Source: DASWKG01 sp036396755
GTDB lineage: Bacteria > Actinomycetota > UBA4738 > CALAEC01
DNA length: 7,103 nucleotides
NCBI GenBank assembly: GCA_036396755.1
Contig: DASWKG010000021.1
Location: 1-7,103, forward strand
Reading direction: 5' to 3'
The notes under the pieces are model-generated. The model saw nothing but the letters and a program-made list of their open reading frames with translations, was not told the origin of the DNA and ran no database searches. A program made the translations under genes and the position numbers. Below are positions 6,117 through 7,103 of this stretch, in pieces; position 1 is the stretch's first letter, and the number at the start of each line of letters is the position of its first letter.

Positions 6117-6595
6117 TGGCGGGGGAGAAGGCGACCGAGGAGAAGACGGTCGCGACCAACCGCCGCGCGCGGTTCGACTACGAGATCGAGGAGACCTACG
6201 AGGCCGGGATCGTCCTGGTGGGGTCCGAGGTGAAATCGCTGCGGGCGGGCAAGGCGTCGCTGAACGAGGCCTACGCCCGGGTTGCGAACAACGAGGTTTG
6301 GCTCGAGCAGCTCCACATCCCGCCGTACGCCCAGGCCAGCACCCACGTGGAGGTCGACCCGCTCCGGACCCGAAAGCTGCTGCTTCACCGCGACGAGATC
6401 GGGCGCCTCATCGGGAAGACTCAGGAGCGGGGGCTCACCCTGGTCCCGATGAAGCTGTACTTCAAGCGGGGCAGGGCCAAGGTCCTGCTCGGCCTGGGCA
6501 AGGGGAAGCGGCGCCACGAGAAGCGCCAGGCGATCGCCGAGCGCGAGCACGCTCGGGAGGTCCAGCGCGAGCTGGCCCGCCGGGGAAGGCGATAG
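6116..6595 (+). CDS. smpB: SsrA-binding protein SmpB
   Basis: 159-residue RNA-binding partner of tmRNA, needed to bring alanyl-tmRNA to stalled ribosomes in trans-translation. Family hallmarks: VATNRRARFDYEIEE (12-26), AGIVLVGSEVKSLRAGKASL (30-49), LHIPPYAQA (66-74), DPLRTRKLLLH (81-91), GLTLVPMKLYFKRGRAKV (106-123), and a basic C-terminal tail that folds in the decoding site (GKGKRRHEKRQ, 128-138). The family often has His where this protein has F20 (ARFDY); this is a modest change. The ATG at 6116 overlaps the upstream TGA (TGATG), so translation is probably coupled to the peptidase gene; a GTG at 6113 is in frame but adds only one residue. No SD is present. The tmRNA gene begins 30 bp downstream, so both partners of the rescue system sit together. 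Confidence 0.96.
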   Translation: MAGEKATEEKTVATNRRARFDYEIEETYEAGIVLVGSEVKSLRAGKASLNEAYARVANNEVWLEQLHIPPYAQASTHVEVDPLRTRKLLLHRDEIGRLIGKTQERGLTLVPMKLYFKRGRAKVLLGLGKGKRRHEKRQAIAEREHAREVQRELARRGRR

Positions 6596-6602
6596 GCGCC
6601 GC

Positions 6603-6608
6603 TATACT
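6603..6608 (+). promoter_or_regulatory. -10 box of the tmRNA promoter
   Basis: TATACT (6603-6608) differs from TATAAT at one base, 17 nt before the mature tmRNA 5' end. Transcription would start near 6615 and leave about 11 nt for RNase P to remove. No clear -35 is visible about 17 bp upstream, inside the end of smpB. Its own promoter would let tmRNA be made independently of the upstream genes. Confidence 0.55.
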
Positions 6609-6625
6609 TGATGCAACTGAATATT

Positions 6626-6973
6626 GGGGGTGACTTGGTTTCGACTTGGGTGGTAACCACCTGGGAGAAGCGGGCCGAGGTCCCCGGATGCCTCGTTAAA
6701 GAGCCGGGAACAAACTAAGCGCCGATAACCTCGCGCTTGCTGCCTGATTAGGTAGCCGTCCCCCGCGGACCGCCTGTGGCCGCGGATCGGGCGTCACTCA
6801 GCAGGCTCACCGGGCCGGTTGCGCCTCACGGCCGGCCCGGGACAACGCAGTGAGGCTGGTCCGGCGGTGCTCCGCCTGTGGGAGCCGCCGGATGAGACTT
6901 CCCGCAGGCTGCGCCCGGAGAAGACCCAGATGGACACTCGAGGACAGGGGTTCGAATCCCCTCACCTCCACCA
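6626..6973 (+). ncRNA. ssrA: Transfer-messenger RNA (tmRNA, SsrA)
   Basis: 348-nt one-piece tmRNA that rescues stalled ribosomes and tags the unfinished protein. The 5' end GGGGGTG (6626-6632) pairs with CACCTCC (6963-6969) to form the 7-bp acceptor stem. It contains a G3-U pair, the identity element for alanyl-tRNA synthetase. A discriminator A (6970) and genome-encoded CCA (6971-6973) follow. The conserved D-arm-like GACTTGGTTTCGAC (6632-6645) and the T-arm AGGGG-TTCGAAT-CCCCT (6946-6962) are intact. Internal helices expected of the pseudoknot region are visible: CCGGGCCGG (6810-6818) with CCGGCCCGG (6832-6840), and CCGGCG (6861-6866) with CGCCGG (6886-6891). The tag reading frame lies at 6721-6747. 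A single-chain, non-permuted tmRNA is as expected outside the alpha-proteobacteria and cyanobacteria. Confidence 0.97.
6721..6747 (+). other. tmRNA tag-peptide reading frame (ADNLALAA, stop TGA)
   Basis: The codons GCC GAT AAC CTC GCG CTT GCT GCC TGA encode ADNLALAA, ending in the LALAA/LAA degron recognised by ClpXP-type proteases. GCC at 6721 is the likely resume codon, preceded by ACTAAGC with A at the expected upstream positions. With the alanine carried by tmRNA itself the appended tag would be A-ADNLALAA. The exact resume codon is inferred; starting one codon earlier would add a serine. Confidence 0.85.
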
Positions 6974-6989
6974 GGAGGAAGTATGCTAA

Positions 6990-7017
6990 TTGGGAGTCCC
7001 GAAGATGGGACTCCCAA
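6990..7017 (+). terminator. Perfect 11-bp hairpin after tmRNA, likely terminator
   Basis: TTGGGAGTCCC (6990-7000) and GGGACTCCCAA (7007-7017) are exact inverted copies around the 6-nt loop GAAGAT, starting 17 nt after the CCA end. The stem strength and position fit a transcription terminator for ssrA. No T-run follows (next bases CGTTGGGAC), so it would be of the U-tract-less type common in actinobacteria, or an RNA 3'-end protector. Confidence 0.6.
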
Positions 7018-7025
7018 CGTTGGGA
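7012..7025. repeat. 14-bp perfect palindrome, candidate operator
   Basis: TCCCAACGTTGGGA is its own reverse complement and shares its first six bases with the right arm of the preceding hairpin. It lies about 22-35 bp before the start point predicted from the TAGGAT -10 at 7035, where a dimeric regulator could block or recruit RNA polymerase. Alternatively it is a by-product of a duplicated hairpin arm. Confidence 0.4.
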
Positions 7026-7031
7026 CTTAAA

Positions 7032-7040
7032 TGGTAGGAT
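7032..7040 (+). promoter_or_regulatory. Extended -10 promoter for the truncated downstream gene
   Basis: TGG-TAGGAT (7032-7040) fits TGnTAnnnT. It ends 10 nt before the ATG at 7051, so the transcript would begin near 7047 and be almost leaderless. The intervening CATCCCCCTC has no SD. The -35 position coincides with the 14-bp palindrome. Confidence 0.42.
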
Positions 7041-7050
7041 CATCCCCCTC

Positions 7051-7103
7051 ATGGCTGAGAGATTCATCGGGCGCCGGGAGCAGCTTCGGAAGCTCTCCTC
7101 GGA
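7051..7103 (+). CDS. Start of an unidentified gene, possibly an AAA-type ATPase or regulator (partial)
   Basis: Only 17 codons are visible before the window ends: MAERFIGRREQLRKLSS. The F-I-G-R-R-E-x-L-x-x-L pattern resembles the segment that opens many AAA/STAND ATPase domains (FVGRExEL), found in regulators with an N-terminal ATPase and in archaeal-type ATPases. The ATG is supported by the extended -10 11-19 bp upstream and by this motif falling right at the N-terminus. No Walker motif is within view, so the family is a suggestion only. It lies directly downstream of ssrA, a frequent integration site, and its leader region is visibly richer in A/T than the rest of the window. Confidence 0.5.
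   Translation, partial: MAERFIGRREQLRKLSS

Noticed and set aside
5959..6633. + strand frame across the end of the peptidase gene and smpB
   Set aside because: Arg/Gly/Pro-rich shadow of the peptidase and smpB, with no recognisable domain.
6807..7067. Minus-strand reading frames with VEVRGFEPLSSS and GEGIRTPV wording
   Set aside because: These are the well-known spurious proteins produced by reading the T-arm and 3' end of a tRNA-like gene backwards; the region is tmRNA and its terminator.

Overview
The window is very GC-rich and carries eight protein-coding genes, two of them cut by the window edges, plus one RNA gene, all on the + strand. The order prfB - ftsE - ftsX - cell-wall hydrolase - carboxy-terminal processing peptidase - smpB - ssrA (tmRNA) is a conserved housekeeping neighbourhood of Gram-positive bacteria. 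Together with the base composition, the scarcity of Shine-Dalgarno (SD) sequences and two starts that look leaderless, it points to an actinobacterium (Actinomycetota), probably not a mycobacterium or Streptomyces because the hydrolase next to ftsX is an M23/LytM type rather than NlpC/P60. A high-GC Chloroflexota relative cannot be excluded from sequence alone.

Layout. 1-157 is the C-terminal end of peptide chain release factor 2 (prfB). 158-259 is a spacer with a 9-bp inverted repeat and a promoter-like -10. 260-2046 is a two-gene operon for a split transketolase (N-terminal TPP-binding subunit, then C-terminal subunit, overlapping as TGATG). 2047-2125 is a spacer with an extended -10. 2126-3686 is ftsE-ftsX (11-bp overlap), the ABC-type complex that controls septal wall hydrolysis. 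3687-3748 holds the best promoter in the window (TTGAAA-N17-TACGAT). 3749-4954 is a secreted coiled-coil M23 peptidase, the likely FtsEX client. 4989-6116 is a membrane-anchored PDZ/S41 processing peptidase with an unusual active site. 6116-6595 is smpB, overlapping it as TGATG. 6626-6973 is tmRNA with encoded CCA and the tag ADNLALAA. After it come a perfect 11-bp hairpin, an overlapping 14-bp palindrome and the first 17 codons of a possible AAA-type ATPase gene (from 7051).

How it works together. The wall genes form one functional unit: FtsE hydrolyses ATP, FtsX transmits the signal across the membrane, the coiled-coil hydrolase cuts peptidoglycan, and the S41 peptidase may process or turn over the hydrolase. 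prfB, smpB and ssrA belong to translation termination and ribosome rescue. The split transketolase (pentose phosphate pathway) is the outsider in this set.

I see no CRISPR array, transposon or clearly novel defence system. The most rewarding points are the S41 active-site substitutions, the repeated -10/ATG leaderless geometry, the short tmRNA tag, and the nested palindromes at the promoter of the truncated gene after ssrA.
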